From: Roseobacter weihaiensis
GTDB taxonomy: Bacteria; Pseudomonadota; Alphaproteobacteria; Rhodobacterales; Rhodobacteraceae
DNA length: 64,000 nt
NCBI RefSeq assembly: GCF_020622345.1
Contig: NZ_JACNMO010000027.1
Location: 1 to 64,000, forward strand
Reading direction: 5' to 3'
Made by a program: the position numbers and the translations under genes. The notes beneath the pieces were generated by a model. The model searched no databases and was not told the origin of the DNA. It saw only the letters and a list, made by a program, of their open reading frames with translations. This document shows, in pieces, positions 35,371 through 44,126 of this stretch; within the stretch, counting starts at the first letter, position 1, and the number at the start of each line of letters is the position of its first letter.

Positions 35371-36042
35371 TCAAGGAACGGGAGAGACACCGAAGACAAC
35401 GGGATGCGCCACGACAAGTGTCCCGTAAAGGGCGATGGCGGCCAGTAAACGCAGGATCGCGCCAAACCAGGAGACCGGCCGGGGCAGGATGGGGCCGCTT
35501 TGCACCTCTTGGCGGAGGGTACTCCAGCGCTCTGCGCCAAGGTGTTGCCGTTTGCGACGATCAACGAGCTTTGTTCCCAGCAGAGCAAAAAGCGCAAATA
35601 TGCCGAACAGCAGTACATGGGCCAGATCGCCGTTCGGGAGCAAATGCGCCGCAGCCCAGAGTGCAAGCGCAATCAGCAATGGATGGCGTGTCCAGCGTAT
35701 GATGCCGGGATGGGCGGGCTCAAAGCGGTCGTTGCGGGTGCCTCCGAAGGAAAAGGGGTTCGGGCGGCCTATGGCCAGTGCAAAAATCAGGCAGGTCAAC
35801 AACATGGCCAAAAGCGCCATGTGATTTTGCCAAGGTGTCCAGGGCCAAAGCGGCACGAAGGGCGCCCGCCCCGCTGCACTGATGAGCCAGGTCAGCGCCA
35901 TCAGTGACAGTGCCGAATAAACCAGCGTGAAGCCGCGCGCGCCCAGAAGCCGCTCTGCTGCAGGGCGCACCGGCGCGCGCACCGGCACGGCGTGCGAGAG
36001 CAGGAAGACGCCAAAGGCTGCGGTGAATTCGATCCATGCCAT
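35371..36042 (-). CDS. nnrU: NnrU-family membrane protein
   Basis: 223 aa with about six helices. The NnrU pattern includes FLLSHAVPVRAPVR, ALTWLISAAGRAPFVPLW, NPFSFGG, GIIRWTRHPLLIALALWAAAHLLPNGDLAHVLLFG and the late LVDRRKRQHLG. NnrU is tied to nitric-oxide metabolism in denitrifiers; the molecular role is not settled. It follows nnrS by 3 bp on the same strand. A 299-bp stretch between it and the GNAT gene holds no convincing gene. Confidence 0.9.
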   Translation of the reverse strand: MAWIEFTAAFGVFLLSHAVPVRAPVRPAAERLLGARGFTLVYSALSLMALTWLISAAGRAPFVPLWPWTPWQNHMALLAMLLTCLIFALAIGRPNPFSFGGTRNDRFEPAHPGIIRWTRHPLLIALALWAAAHLLPNGDLAHVLLFGIFALFALLGTKLVDRRKRQHLGAERWSTLRQEVQSGPILPRPVSWFGAILRLLAAIALYGTLVVAHPVVFGVSPVP

Positions 36043-36045
36043 GGC

Positions 36046-37257
36046 CTAGCTTTCCGGTTTGGGGCGCAGCAGAAGCGGCCCGTAGAGAAGGGCAAAGCCG
36101 CCAAAAGCAGTGAGCCAGCAAAGGCCTGATATACTGTGAAGCCATTCGCTTTGGGCAGGCCAGACCCCGGCCAAGACCCGGGCGCTGACGGCACCGATCA
36201 GGGCCAGATAGAGAATGGTGGTGCCTACCCCCGCGCTCAGCGCGCGCCCTGAATGACCAAGGGTCGCGCGTGTCATTACGCCCAGTGTCATCAACCCGAT
36301 TGCACCGGCCAGCCACAGATGCTGCGCTGCCGCCATGCCAAAGGCGCCGGGCAACACCAGTTCCACCGCAAGGCAGATCGCGCCGAGGGGTAGGAAAAGA
36401 TAGCCGAGATGCAGCACCAGAACGAGCGGCTCGGCCCATGTTCGGTGTCCCGCCCAGCGGGTGAGGCGGATGAGATGCAACGCGCCGCCGATGAGCAATG
36501 CCGTGGCCGTCGTGCGGTCAAGCGGGGCCGCGACCCAGAGCGTGAGAGCGACCAACAGCACCAGGAGTGCGATCTTGTCGAAGCTCTGCATCGGTGGGGC
36601 TGGCAATCGTCCGGGGCCTCTCTTGACCAACCAGTTCCGGGTGAAAGACGGCACAATCCGCCCGCCGATGACTGCAATCATCATCACCGCCGCCGCCAGC
36701 CCGATCCGCAGACCGTAGCCGCCTGCGGCCTGGTCTTGGCGGGCGTGTTCCCAGTGAAAAACCGCGTTACCGCCGATCAGGGCAATCAGAATGCCCAGGA
36801 TGATGAGGTTGCGCCAGTTCCTGCCCGCCACGATCTCACGTGCGACGATAGCGGTCAGCGCGGTTGGCATTGCAAGGTCGATCAGAGCCACCGTCAGCCA
36901 GGGCAGATACGCAGAGATCGACACAACCGCCCGGCCCACTATCCAGAGCGCAAAGAGGCCGCCGAGTGGCCAACCGATCAGGGCCGGGCGCCCGGTCCAG
37001 TTCGGGATTGCCGTGAGCACGAAGCCCGCCACAACCGCCATGAGATAACCATAGAGGAATTCATGCGCGTGCCATGAGACTGGATCAAAGGCTGTGGGCA
37101 GAACCGGAAAGCCGGACAGCATCGCGATCCAGAGCACCATCGCGAGAGCGGCCCAAAGTGCTGCCCCCAAAAAGAAGGGTCGAAAGCCGTCGGCCAGCAA
37201 CGTGTGTCCTCTCGGGAGTTGTGGTTGTTCCGCCGTGTTGCTCATGTTCGGGTCCAT
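36046..37257 (-). CDS. nnrS: NnrS-family haem/copper membrane protein
   Basis: About 403 aa with twelve predicted helices. Typical NnrS elements are ADGFRPFFLGAALWAALAMVLW, DPVSWHAHEFLYGYLMAVVAGF, IGGRIVPSFTRNWLVKRG and LGVMTRATLGHSGR, with histidines suited to metal binding. The family protects against NO during anaerobic or denitrifying growth. ATG 37257 is used; ATG 37245 is equally possible. The divergent regulator nsrR and its palindrome lie about 280 bp away. Confidence 0.92.
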   Translation of the reverse strand: MDPNMSNTAEQPQLPRGHTLLADGFRPFFLGAALWAALAMVLWIAMLSGFPVLPTAFDPVSWHAHEFLYGYLMAVVAGFVLTAIPNWTGRPALIGWPLGGLFALWIVGRAVVSISAYLPWLTVALIDLAMPTALTAIVAREIVAGRNWRNLIILGILIALIGGNAVFHWEHARQDQAAGGYGLRIGLAAAVMMIAVIGGRIVPSFTRNWLVKRGPGRLPAPPMQSFDKIALLVLLVALTLWVAAPLDRTTATALLIGGALHLIRLTRWAGHRTWAEPLVLVLHLGYLFLPLGAICLAVELVLPGAFGMAAAQHLWLAGAIGLMTLGVMTRATLGHSGRALSAGVGTTILYLALIGAVSARVLAGVWPAQSEWLHSISGLCWLTAFGGFALLYGPLLLRPKPES

Positions 37258-37540
37258 ATACGGCCGCCGGGGTGTCCACTGCTGATGCGCTGGAAAGGGC
37301 GGGGTCGGTGCCGCAAGCCAAGCCTTGTGAGATGCTGTTGAGGGGGTGGGTTTGCTGCAGCGCCAGCCCGGATTATGCCGGAAAAGCAGGCTGCGGGCCC
37401 CCAGAGTACCTGTTCGAAAATTCTGGCCAGCGTCCCTACTGGAGGGGTCGTTGCGGAGCCGGCGCAAGCGGTTCGGGGCAGGTTTGTCTTGGTCGGTGTC
37501 ACCGTCTCTCCGGGTTTTGGTCTTGCACCATTTGGTATTG

Positions 37541-37573
37541 CTGTTAATAGGTATTGTAAATACCTATTAACAG
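37541..37573. promoter_or_regulatory. Perfect palindrome, probable NsrR operator
   Basis: Two perfect 15-bp arms, CTGTTAATAGGTATT (37541-37555) and its complement (37559-37573), flank a 3-bp centre GTA. The palindrome ends 11 bp before the nsrR ATG. The inner part, GGTATT...AATACC, resembles known NsrR binding sequences with AT-rich inverted arms. Autorepression of nsrR is the simplest reading; control of divergent nnrS from about 280 bp away is also possible. Confidence 0.75.
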
Positions 37574-37584
37574 CGGGGCCTGTC

Positions 37585-38004
37585 ATGCGCCTGACCTCAT
37601 TCACAGATTATGGGCTACGGATGCTGATGCGTATGGCCAGCATGCCTGATCGCGCGTTTTCGACCACGGCTCTGGCCAAGGAATTCGGGCTGTCCCGAAA
37701 TCATCTGAGCAAGATCATGCAACATCTGGCCCGGGCGGGGATCGTCGAGACGCGGCGGGGCGGCGGCGGCGGTGCGGTTCTGGCGCACCCGGCTGGTCAA
37801 TTGACCTTGGGCCGCGTGATCGCGGTCTTGGAAGAGGACCAACCGATCGTGGAGTGTTTCGCATCAGGACATATCGCTTGCACTTTGGACGGGCACTGTG
37901 GTCTCAAGGCGCGCCTGCGCCAGGCTGAGCGGGCTTTTCTCGCCGATCTGGATCGCACCACCTTGGCTGATATCGCCCTGCCCAAGGCAATGGTGCGGGC
38001 CTGA
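37585..38004 (+). CDS. nsrR: NsrR-type Rrf2 nitric-oxide-sensing repressor
   Basis: 139 aa from ATG 37585. The Rrf2 start MRLTSFTDYGLRMLMRMAS and the HTH STTALAKEFGLSRNHLSKIM are clear, with the wing RRGGGGGAVL. Three cysteines, Cys91, Cys99 and Cys105 in ECFASGHIACTLDGHC, match the cluster ligands of NsrR. NsrR holds an Fe-S cluster that NO destroys, relieving repression. The neighbouring nnrS/nnrU genes fit. The open frame extends to 37375, but that would run through the operator. Confidence 0.93.
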   Translation: MRLTSFTDYGLRMLMRMASMPDRAFSTTALAKEFGLSRNHLSKIMQHLARAGIVETRRGGGGGAVLAHPAGQLTLGRVIAVLEEDQPIVECFASGHIACTLDGHCGLKARLRQAERAFLADLDRTTLADIALPKAMVRA

Positions 38005-38328
38005 GGTCTGTTCAACCTGGTGAGGATGGCTTTGTCGTTGACGCGGGCACCTGGCCGCGGTTTTCGATATCGGTCAGAGCGAGGTTTGAGGGATGGTGCA
38101 ATCCGGTACGTATCATCACCACGCGATGCGAAAAGGGCGTTGAGACGAATGAAGGACGCCGGCAGCCCGCCTTATTTTGAAAGGGCCGTGCGGTGCGGCT
38201 TGGCCCAGCAGGGCCGCCCTCAGCACAGATGCAGTGGCGCACGCCGTCCCGCACAACGGTATCCCGTTCTTTGAAGATCTCGGAACGAAGGGATCGGCCA
38301 ACAAAGATCAAAAGCCGGGTGCTGCGGA
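38005..38328. other. 324-bp region without a supported gene
   Basis: Short open frames on both strands, for example 38012-38311 on the minus strand, lack family-like sequence and ribosome sites. No strong terminator hairpin was seen after nsrR. I see nothing nameable. Confidence 0.45.
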
Positions 38329-38607
38329 TTAAAAGAAGCGCTCGTCGTATTCATCGATCAACTGGCGCGCCTTCACCTCGCAATCCATCGGGCTGTCCAA
38401 AATGCAGGTCCTGGCGAACCCCTTGTAGACCACACTGGTTTGTTCGTAGCTGCCGGTCGGGCCTTCGATCAGCCGTTGTCGTATCTCATACCGCTCACCG
38501 TCATTCAGCCCACCTTGTAAAACGGCTTGGGTGCGTGTCTCGTTGCTGACGGTTGCACAGGCGCTCAGCACCAACGGCCCGGCGATTGCGAAAAAACTCA
38601 ATTTCAT
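38329..38607 (-). CDS. Small lipoprotein of unknown function
   Basis: 92 aa from the ATG at 38607 (GGAGTG upstream). The N-terminus MKLSFFAIAGPLVLSACATVS is a lipoprotein signal with lipobox LSAC. The mature part contains GLNDGERYEIRQRLIEGPTGSYEQT and two further cysteines in RTCILDSPMDCEVK. No family was recognised. Probably anchored in the outer or inner membrane; role unknown. Confidence 0.75.
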   Translation of the reverse strand: MKLSFFAIAGPLVLSACATVSNETRTQAVLQGGLNDGERYEIRQRLIEGPTGSYEQTSVVYKGFARTCILDSPMDCEVKARQLIDEYDERFF

Positions 38608-38714
38608 CAAATTCACTCCATAAATTTTTACCATATCGAAGATTTAGAGCGCGCGGGCAACAGGTACAGACCCCCTTGCGGCAGGTTACGCAGAATTGAT
38701 CCAACCTTGGGTGA

Positions 38715-40535
38715 TTACCTCTCCATCGCTTCCAACTCGTCGATGAAGCCAGAGATCATGCTCAGCCCCTTGTCCCAGAAGGCGGGGTCCGAGGCGTCGA
38801 GGCCGAAGGGAGCCAGAAGCTCTTTGTGGTGCTTTGACCCGCCCGCTTTCAGCATGTCGAAATACTTGTCCTCAAAACCTGCATCCCCCTCGGCGTAGAC
38901 CGCATAAAGCGCGTTCACCAGCCCGTCGCCAAAGGCATAGGCATAGACGTAAAACGGCGAGTGCACGAAGTGCGGGATATAGGCCCAGAAGGTCTCGTAA
39001 CCTTCCATGAACTCAAAGGCGGGTCCAAGGCTTTCGGCCTGCACCGACATCCAGAGCGCATTGATGTCATCCGGGGTCAACTCCCCGCCGCGCCGCGCGT
39101 CATGCAGCTTGCACTCGAAGTCGTAGAACGCGATCTGGCGGACCACTGTGTTGATCATATCCTCAACCTTGCCGGCCAGCAGCACCTTGCGTTCGGCATC
39201 GTCCTTGGCGCCGTCGAGCATCTTGCGGAAGGTCAGCATCTCGCCGAAAACGCTCGCCGTCTCCGCCAGCGTCAGCGGTGTTGAGGACAGCATTTCACCC
39301 TGTTCCGCCGCCAGCACCTGATGCACGCCGTGGCCGAGTTCATGCGCCAGTGTCATCACGTCCCGCGGTTTGCCCAGGTAGTTGAGCATCACGTAGGGGT
39401 GCACATTCGTGACGGTGGGATGCGCGAAGGCACCCGGTGCCTTGCCCGGTTTCACGCCCGCATCGATCCAGCCCTTGCGAAAGAAGGGCTCGGCAATCTC
39501 GCCCATGCGGGGATCAAAGGCATTGTAGGCGTCCATCACCGTCTTTTCCGCCTGTTCCCAGCCGACGATCCGGGTGTCTTCCATGGGCAGGGGGGCGTTG
39601 CGGTCCCAGACCTGCATCTTGTCGAGGCCAAGCCATTTGCGCTTGAGCTCGTAATACCGGTGGCTGAGCTTGGGGTAGGCCTCGACCACCGCATTGCGCA
39701 GCGCTTCGACCACTTCGGGTTCCACCTGATTGCTCAGATGACGGCCCGTCTGGGCGGTCTCCATGCCGCGCCAGCGGTCGACGATCTCTTTTTCCTTGGC
39801 CTGTGTGTTGTGGACGCGGGCAAAGATTTTGATGTTTTCTGAAAAGACGCTGGCCAGTTCGCGGGCGGCCGCCTCGCGCTTGGCGCGATCCGGTTCGGTC
39901 AAAAGGTTCAGCGTGCCCTCGATGTTGAGCGCCTCGCCATCGACCTCGAATTCAAGGCCAGCGATGGTTTCGTCGAAAAGCCGCTCCCAGGCGTCCCCCA
40001 CCACACCCAGATCGTGCAGGAATTTCTCCAGCTCATCGGAAAGCTGGTAGGGTTTCATCGCCCGGATGCGGTCAAAAACCGGCTTGTAGCGGGCAAGATC
40101 CGCGTTCTGGGCATAGAGACCATCAAGGTGGTCATCATCCAGCCGGTTGACCTCCAGCGTGAAGAAAACCAGCGGGGTCGTGAAATTGGTAATCTTTTCC
40201 TGCAGATCCGCCATGAACTTGGCGCGGTCCGCATCGGTGGTCAGTTGGTAATAGCGCAGACCCGCAAAGGACATGATGCGCCCCGCCACCTGGTTGATCT
40301 TTTCGTTGCGCAGCACGCAATCGAGAAATCCGGGCGCGTCGAGGCTGGCAAGCTGGCCCTCGAAATCGCTGGCGAAGCTGGCGCAGGCCTGCTCCAGCCA
40401 GTCCAGATCGCGTTTCAGTTCCGGGGCGTCCTGCGAGGTATAGAGATCATCGAGGTTCCATTCGGGCAGATCGCCCAAAGGCGCACCCGCGCCTGGTGTG
40501 TTTGCGTCACGTACCGGAAAGGGAAGGGTCAACAT
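38715..40535 (-). CDS. pepF: M3-family oligoendopeptidase F
   Basis: 606 aa from the ATG at 40535 (GAGGAA upstream); the frame has another ATG at 40562. It starts MLTLPFPVRDANTPGAGAPL, followed by LPEWNLDDLY, the usual PepF lead. The zinc site is TLAHELGHGVHQVLA, with downstream glutamate in LAETASVFGEMLTF. The YVYAYAFGDGLVNALYAVYA segment is also conserved. It is a cytosolic peptidase that trims short peptides. Full length; single-gene unit. Confidence 0.94.
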   Translation of the reverse strand: MLTLPFPVRDANTPGAGAPLGDLPEWNLDDLYTSQDAPELKRDLDWLEQACASFASDFEGQLASLDAPGFLDCVLRNEKINQVAGRIMSFAGLRYYQLTTDADRAKFMADLQEKITNFTTPLVFFTLEVNRLDDDHLDGLYAQNADLARYKPVFDRIRAMKPYQLSDELEKFLHDLGVVGDAWERLFDETIAGLEFEVDGEALNIEGTLNLLTEPDRAKREAAARELASVFSENIKIFARVHNTQAKEKEIVDRWRGMETAQTGRHLSNQVEPEVVEALRNAVVEAYPKLSHRYYELKRKWLGLDKMQVWDRNAPLPMEDTRIVGWEQAEKTVMDAYNAFDPRMGEIAEPFFRKGWIDAGVKPGKAPGAFAHPTVTNVHPYVMLNYLGKPRDVMTLAHELGHGVHQVLAAEQGEMLSSTPLTLAETASVFGEMLTFRKMLDGAKDDAERKVLLAGKVEDMINTVVRQIAFYDFECKLHDARRGGELTPDDINALWMSVQAESLGPAFEFMEGYETFWAYIPHFVHSPFYVYAYAFGDGLVNALYAVYAEGDAGFEDKYFDMLKAGGSKHHKELLAPFGLDASDPAFWDKGLSMISGFIDELEAMER

Positions 40536-40604
40536 GGGGTTCCTCGCTTTGAATGCTGTCATTACCTAGGACGCTGGCGTGCAGGGTACAAGCGGCGAAA
40601 CCGC

Positions 40605-41489
40605 TCAAAAGCCAAAGAGCCGGGCAGGATTGTCCACCAGAATGCGCTGGCGGGTGGGAGCGTCGCTGACCACGCGGTCGAAGGCATCCAGCAGCCTTGC
40701 TGCCACGGGCATCTGCGCGCCCGCCAGCATCAGGTGCGGCCAGTCGGACCCCCAAAGGCATCGTTCCGGGTTTGCCTCAACCAGCTTTGCCACCAGTGCA
40801 TCCGTCTGCCTGTAGGGGGCATCGCACATGCGGTAGAGGGCCGAGAGCTTGACCCAGGCCTTGCCCTCTGCAAGCAGGGCGCAGAGCGCCTGAAACCCCG
40901 CGCTCTCGGGCGACAGATCCTCCGCCGGCCAGCCGATATGGTCAAAGACCACATCCACGGGCAGGCTGTGCACGTCGTCATAAAGATCTGCGAGGTGCCG
41001 GTCCGCGTGGGCCAGCATCTGGATATGCAGGCCCCGCGCGGCGAGGGCAGGGGCCATCGTCTTGGCCCCTTCCCAGCTTAACACACCGCCGTGCACGTAG
41101 TTGAGCCGCACCGCCGCCATGTTCCAGGCGGCGAATTGGTCAAGATCGGCCCCGGTGGCCCCATCGGGCAGCAAGCCGACCCCGCGAAAGCCAGTCCCCA
41201 TGCGGCGCACGGCCTCAACCGTGACGGCATTGCCGCTGCCATAGAGGATCGAATGCACGATGACCCCGCGCGTACACCCGAGCCCCTCCAGATGCGCGCG
41301 ATACTTCGCCAGCCAGCCCGCCAGATCAGGCCCGGGGGCCGGGTTCTCCACCCGCCCGTCCCAGAGCGGAAACTCACCCGCGCCCGCCAGCAGATGCACA
41401 TGGGTGTCGCAGGCCCTGTCCGGCGCGCGTTGTCGCGGTGTGGCGGCGGCGGGGGGCATCTGGGCATCGGGTTTGGCGGTACTATCCAT
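40605..41489 (-). CDS. Amidohydrolase-2 family metal-dependent hydrolase
   Basis: 294 aa from the ATG at 41489. The TIM-barrel metal site is visible: CDTHVHLLAG at the N-terminus, DHIGWPAED in the middle and CLWGSDWPHLMLAG near the end. These are typical of 2-pyrone-4,6-dicarboxylate lactonase/4-sulfomuconolactonase-like hydrolases, though the substrate here is not known. Its start overlaps the DNA ligase stop by 8 bp in another frame, so the two may be co-translated without sharing a role. Confidence 0.82.
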   Translation of the reverse strand: MDSTAKPDAQMPPAAATPRQRAPDRACDTHVHLLAGAGEFPLWDGRVENPAPGPDLAGWLAKYRAHLEGLGCTRGVIVHSILYGSGNAVTVEAVRRMGTGFRGVGLLPDGATGADLDQFAAWNMAAVRLNYVHGGVLSWEGAKTMAPALAARGLHIQMLAHADRHLADLYDDVHSLPVDVVFDHIGWPAEDLSPESAGFQALCALLAEGKAWVKLSALYRMCDAPYRQTDALVAKLVEANPERCLWGSDWPHLMLAGAQMPVAARLLDAFDRVVSDAPTRQRILVDNPARLFGF

Positions 41490-43080
41490 AAATCCTGAGC
41501 ATTTCATTGAGATCGTCGAGCGTGTTGGCTTCTTGCAGCGGTTTGTCCTGACGCCAGCGCGACATGCGCGGGAACCGCAGGGCAACACCCGATTTGTGGC
41601 GCGGGCTCGCCTGAATGCCTTCGAAAGCGATTTCAAAGACGTGGTGCGGGGTGACCTGACGCACCGGGCCAAAACGCTGCAACGTATTCTTGCGTACCCA
41701 GGCTGTGATCTCGCGGAATTCCGCATCCGTCAGCCCGGAATAGGCCTTGGTGAAGGGCACCAGATCATTGCCGTTCCAGACCGCAAAGGTGAAATCGGTA
41801 AAAAGATTGGCCCGTCGCCCGTGCCCGGCCTGGGCATAGATCATCACCGCGTCGATGGTCAGCGGGTCGAGCTTCCATTTCCACCAGTCGCCCTTTTTGC
41901 GCCCGACCAGATAGGGGCTGTCAGTGCGCTTTACCATCACGCCCTCGGCCTGGGCGGCCCGCGCGGCGGAGCGGTGCGCTGCAAGCGCGTCCCAGGTGTC
42001 AAATGGCAAAGCCGGCGCAAGTTTAACAGGCGCGTCGTCGGGCAGCAGCCCGCAGGCCTGCTCCAGCAGGGTGCGGCGCGCTGCAAAAGGGTGAGTGCGG
42101 ATATCCTGGCCTTCCCACTCCAGAAGGTCATAGGCCTGCAGGACGACCGGGGCCTCTGCCAGCAGCTTTTTGGGGACGGTCTTGCGCCCGATCCGTTTTT
42201 GCAATGCGTTGAAACTGGACGGGGTTTCAGCCCCCGCCTGCCAGACCAGCAACTCGCCGTCGAGAACGGTGCCGGGGGGCAGGAAATCAACCGCCCGCGC
42301 CAGTTCGGGAAACCGGTCGGTCATCAGTTCTTCGCCCCGCGACCAGACAAAATACTGCCCGTCGCGCAGGATGAGCTGCCCGCGAATGCCGTCCCATTTC
42401 CATTCTGCGGCCCACTCAGGGGTCGCACCGAGGCGCGCGGGCTCCCCCTCCAGACTGTGGCACAGATAAAAGGGGTAGGGGCGCGACGCATCGGCCATCG
42501 GGTCTTCGGCGTTGATGAGAGCATCCCAGGAGGTCTGGTCAGGATGCCAGTTGCCCATCAGCCGGTGCGCCAGTTCAGCTTCGGGTTTGTCGGTCGCTTT
42601 GGCCAGCGCGCGGGTCATAAGCTTTTGGCTGACCCCCATGCGAAAGCCGCCGGTGATGAGCTTGTTGAAGACAAAGCGTTCCGTGCCGCCCAACACCTGC
42701 CACGCGTTGCGGACAAAGGCCTTTCGCGCGGGCTCCTCGACCTGCGCCAGGCCGCGCAGGTCGTTGATCCATTGCGTCAGTTCAATGTCGCTGGTGGTCT
42801 GCGCCTCGGGCAGGACAAGCGCGATGGTTTCCGCAAGGTCCCCGACGATGGGGTAGCTTTCCTCGAAAAGCCATAGCGGGATGTCGGCCATCTCGGCGGC
42901 CCATTCCCGCAGCCGGGTCGTGGTCACGGCGCGTTTGGGTCTGCGACCGGAGAAAAGCGCGATCGTCCAAAGCCGGTCCCGCTTTGGGGCCGTCTGGAAA
43001 TAAGCGGTCAGCGCGTTGGTTTTCACGGTTGTCTTGGTGTTCTGGTCGATGGCGTTAAAGAGCGCTGCGAAGTCCTTCAT
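41482..43080 (-). CDS. ATP-dependent DNA ligase (bacterial exonuclease-linked type)
   Basis: 532 aa. Ligase motif I is EWKWDGIRGQ with the adenylated lysine; later motifs VLDGELLVW and EGVMVKR, then WWKWKLDP are present. An N-terminal helical domain of about 200 residues precedes the nucleotidyltransferase core and an OB fold follows. This is the bacterial ligase type (TIGR04120-like) that travels with a metallo-beta-lactamase exonuclease, encoded 4 bp overlapping upstream, and often with an Lhr-type helicase. It likely acts in DNA repair. Confidence 0.93.
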   Translation of the reverse strand: MKDFAALFNAIDQNTKTTVKTNALTAYFQTAPKRDRLWTIALFSGRRPKRAVTTTRLREWAAEMADIPLWLFEESYPIVGDLAETIALVLPEAQTTSDIELTQWINDLRGLAQVEEPARKAFVRNAWQVLGGTERFVFNKLITGGFRMGVSQKLMTRALAKATDKPEAELAHRLMGNWHPDQTSWDALINAEDPMADASRPYPFYLCHSLEGEPARLGATPEWAAEWKWDGIRGQLILRDGQYFVWSRGEELMTDRFPELARAVDFLPPGTVLDGELLVWQAGAETPSSFNALQKRIGRKTVPKKLLAEAPVVLQAYDLLEWEGQDIRTHPFAARRTLLEQACGLLPDDAPVKLAPALPFDTWDALAAHRSAARAAQAEGVMVKRTDSPYLVGRKKGDWWKWKLDPLTIDAVMIYAQAGHGRRANLFTDFTFAVWNGNDLVPFTKAYSGLTDAEFREITAWVRKNTLQRFGPVRQVTPHHVFEIAFEGIQASPRHKSGVALRFPRMSRWRQDKPLQEANTLDDLNEMLRIYG

Positions 43081-44087
43081 GACGCCTCGCCTTCCGCGTC
43101 TTCACCGCCAAACTCGGTCGGGACCACCTCCGCCCGCCAGCCGTTTTCGGTCAGGTAGCGGCTGAAGACATCGGTGTAGCCGTGCGTGACATAGATGTTC
43201 TCCGCACCGGTTTCGCGAATGGCCGACAACAGGCCCGGCCAGTCGGCGTGGTCTGAGATCACGAAACCCCGGTCGCCGGCGCGCCGCCTGCGTACCCCGC
43301 GCAATTGCATCCAGCCGCTGGCAAAGGCGCTTTCGCCAGGGCCAAAACGTTTGGCCCAAGCGCTGCCGAGAGCCGAGGGCGGGGCCAGAACCAGCGCCCC
43401 TTTGTTGGCCTTGGGGTCGGTGTCCTTGGTGAGCTGAACCGTTGTCGGCAGGTCGATGCCTTGTCCGCGTAGGACGGCATTTGTGGCCTCCACCGCGCCA
43501 TGGGTCAGGATTGGCCCGATGCCGGGATCGAGCATCCGCAGCAGCCGTTGTGCCTTGCCAAGAGAATAGGCGCCCAGAAAGGCGGTCTTGCCCTCGCCCG
43601 CGCATTTGCGCCACCAGTTGTTGAGGTCATCGGCCACCGCGTCCTGCGGTCGCCAGCGGAACACTGGCAGGCCAAAGGTGGATTCGGTGATGAAGTGGTG
43701 ACACTTTTGAGGTTCGAACGGGTCCGACAACCCGTCGTCCTCGATCTTGTAGTCACCGGAGGCGACCCAGATCTCTCCCTCCACCACCACCTTGATCTGC
43801 GCCGAGCCGGGCACATGACCTGCGGGGTGAAAGGACACTTCCGCCGTGCCGATGCGCAGCACCTCACCGTAAGAGATGCCCTGGCAGGCGATCTCGCCCA
43901 ACCGGTGCTGTATCACGGGCAACGCCTGATGGGTCGCCAGATAGCTGCCATGACCCCAGCGCGCATGATCGGCGTGGCCATGGGTGATGAGCGCGCGCGC
44001 CACCGGTCGCCACGGATCGATGTAGAAATCGCCCGCCGCGCAATAGATGCCATGATCTGTGAAGCTCAGAACCGGTGTGTGCGCCAT
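43077..44087 (-). CDS. Ligase-associated DNA exonuclease (metallo-beta-lactamase fold)
   Basis: 336 aa. The metal motif is LITHGHADHARWGHGSY (HxHxDH), followed by HPAGHVPGSAQI and FVISDHADWPGLL, as in SNM1/CPSF-like nucleases of the TIGR04122 type. ATGA overlap couples it to the ligase gene. The pair is known from many bacteria; the usual Lhr-type helicase partner is not adjacent here and may be elsewhere in the genome. Confidence 0.92.
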   Translation of the reverse strand: MAHTPVLSFTDHGIYCAAGDFYIDPWRPVARALITHGHADHARWGHGSYLATHQALPVIQHRLGEIACQGISYGEVLRIGTAEVSFHPAGHVPGSAQIKVVVEGEIWVASGDYKIEDDGLSDPFEPQKCHHFITESTFGLPVFRWRPQDAVADDLNNWWRKCAGEGKTAFLGAYSLGKAQRLLRMLDPGIGPILTHGAVEATNAVLRGQGIDLPTTVQLTKDTDPKANKGALVLAPPSALGSAWAKRFGPGESAFASGWMQLRGVRRRRAGDRGFVISDHADWPGLLSAIRETGAENIYVTHGYTDVFSRYLTENGWRAEVVPTEFGGEDAEGEAS

Positions 44088-44126
44088 GCGGTCTAACTTA
44101 GCGAGCGTGCCGGGATTGCCCAGAGC

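Noticed and set aside
41260-42876. 538-codon open frame on the plus strand
   Set aside because: It lies antisense to the well-conserved DNA ligase; long antisense frames are common in GC-rich genes and this one has no family-like sequence.
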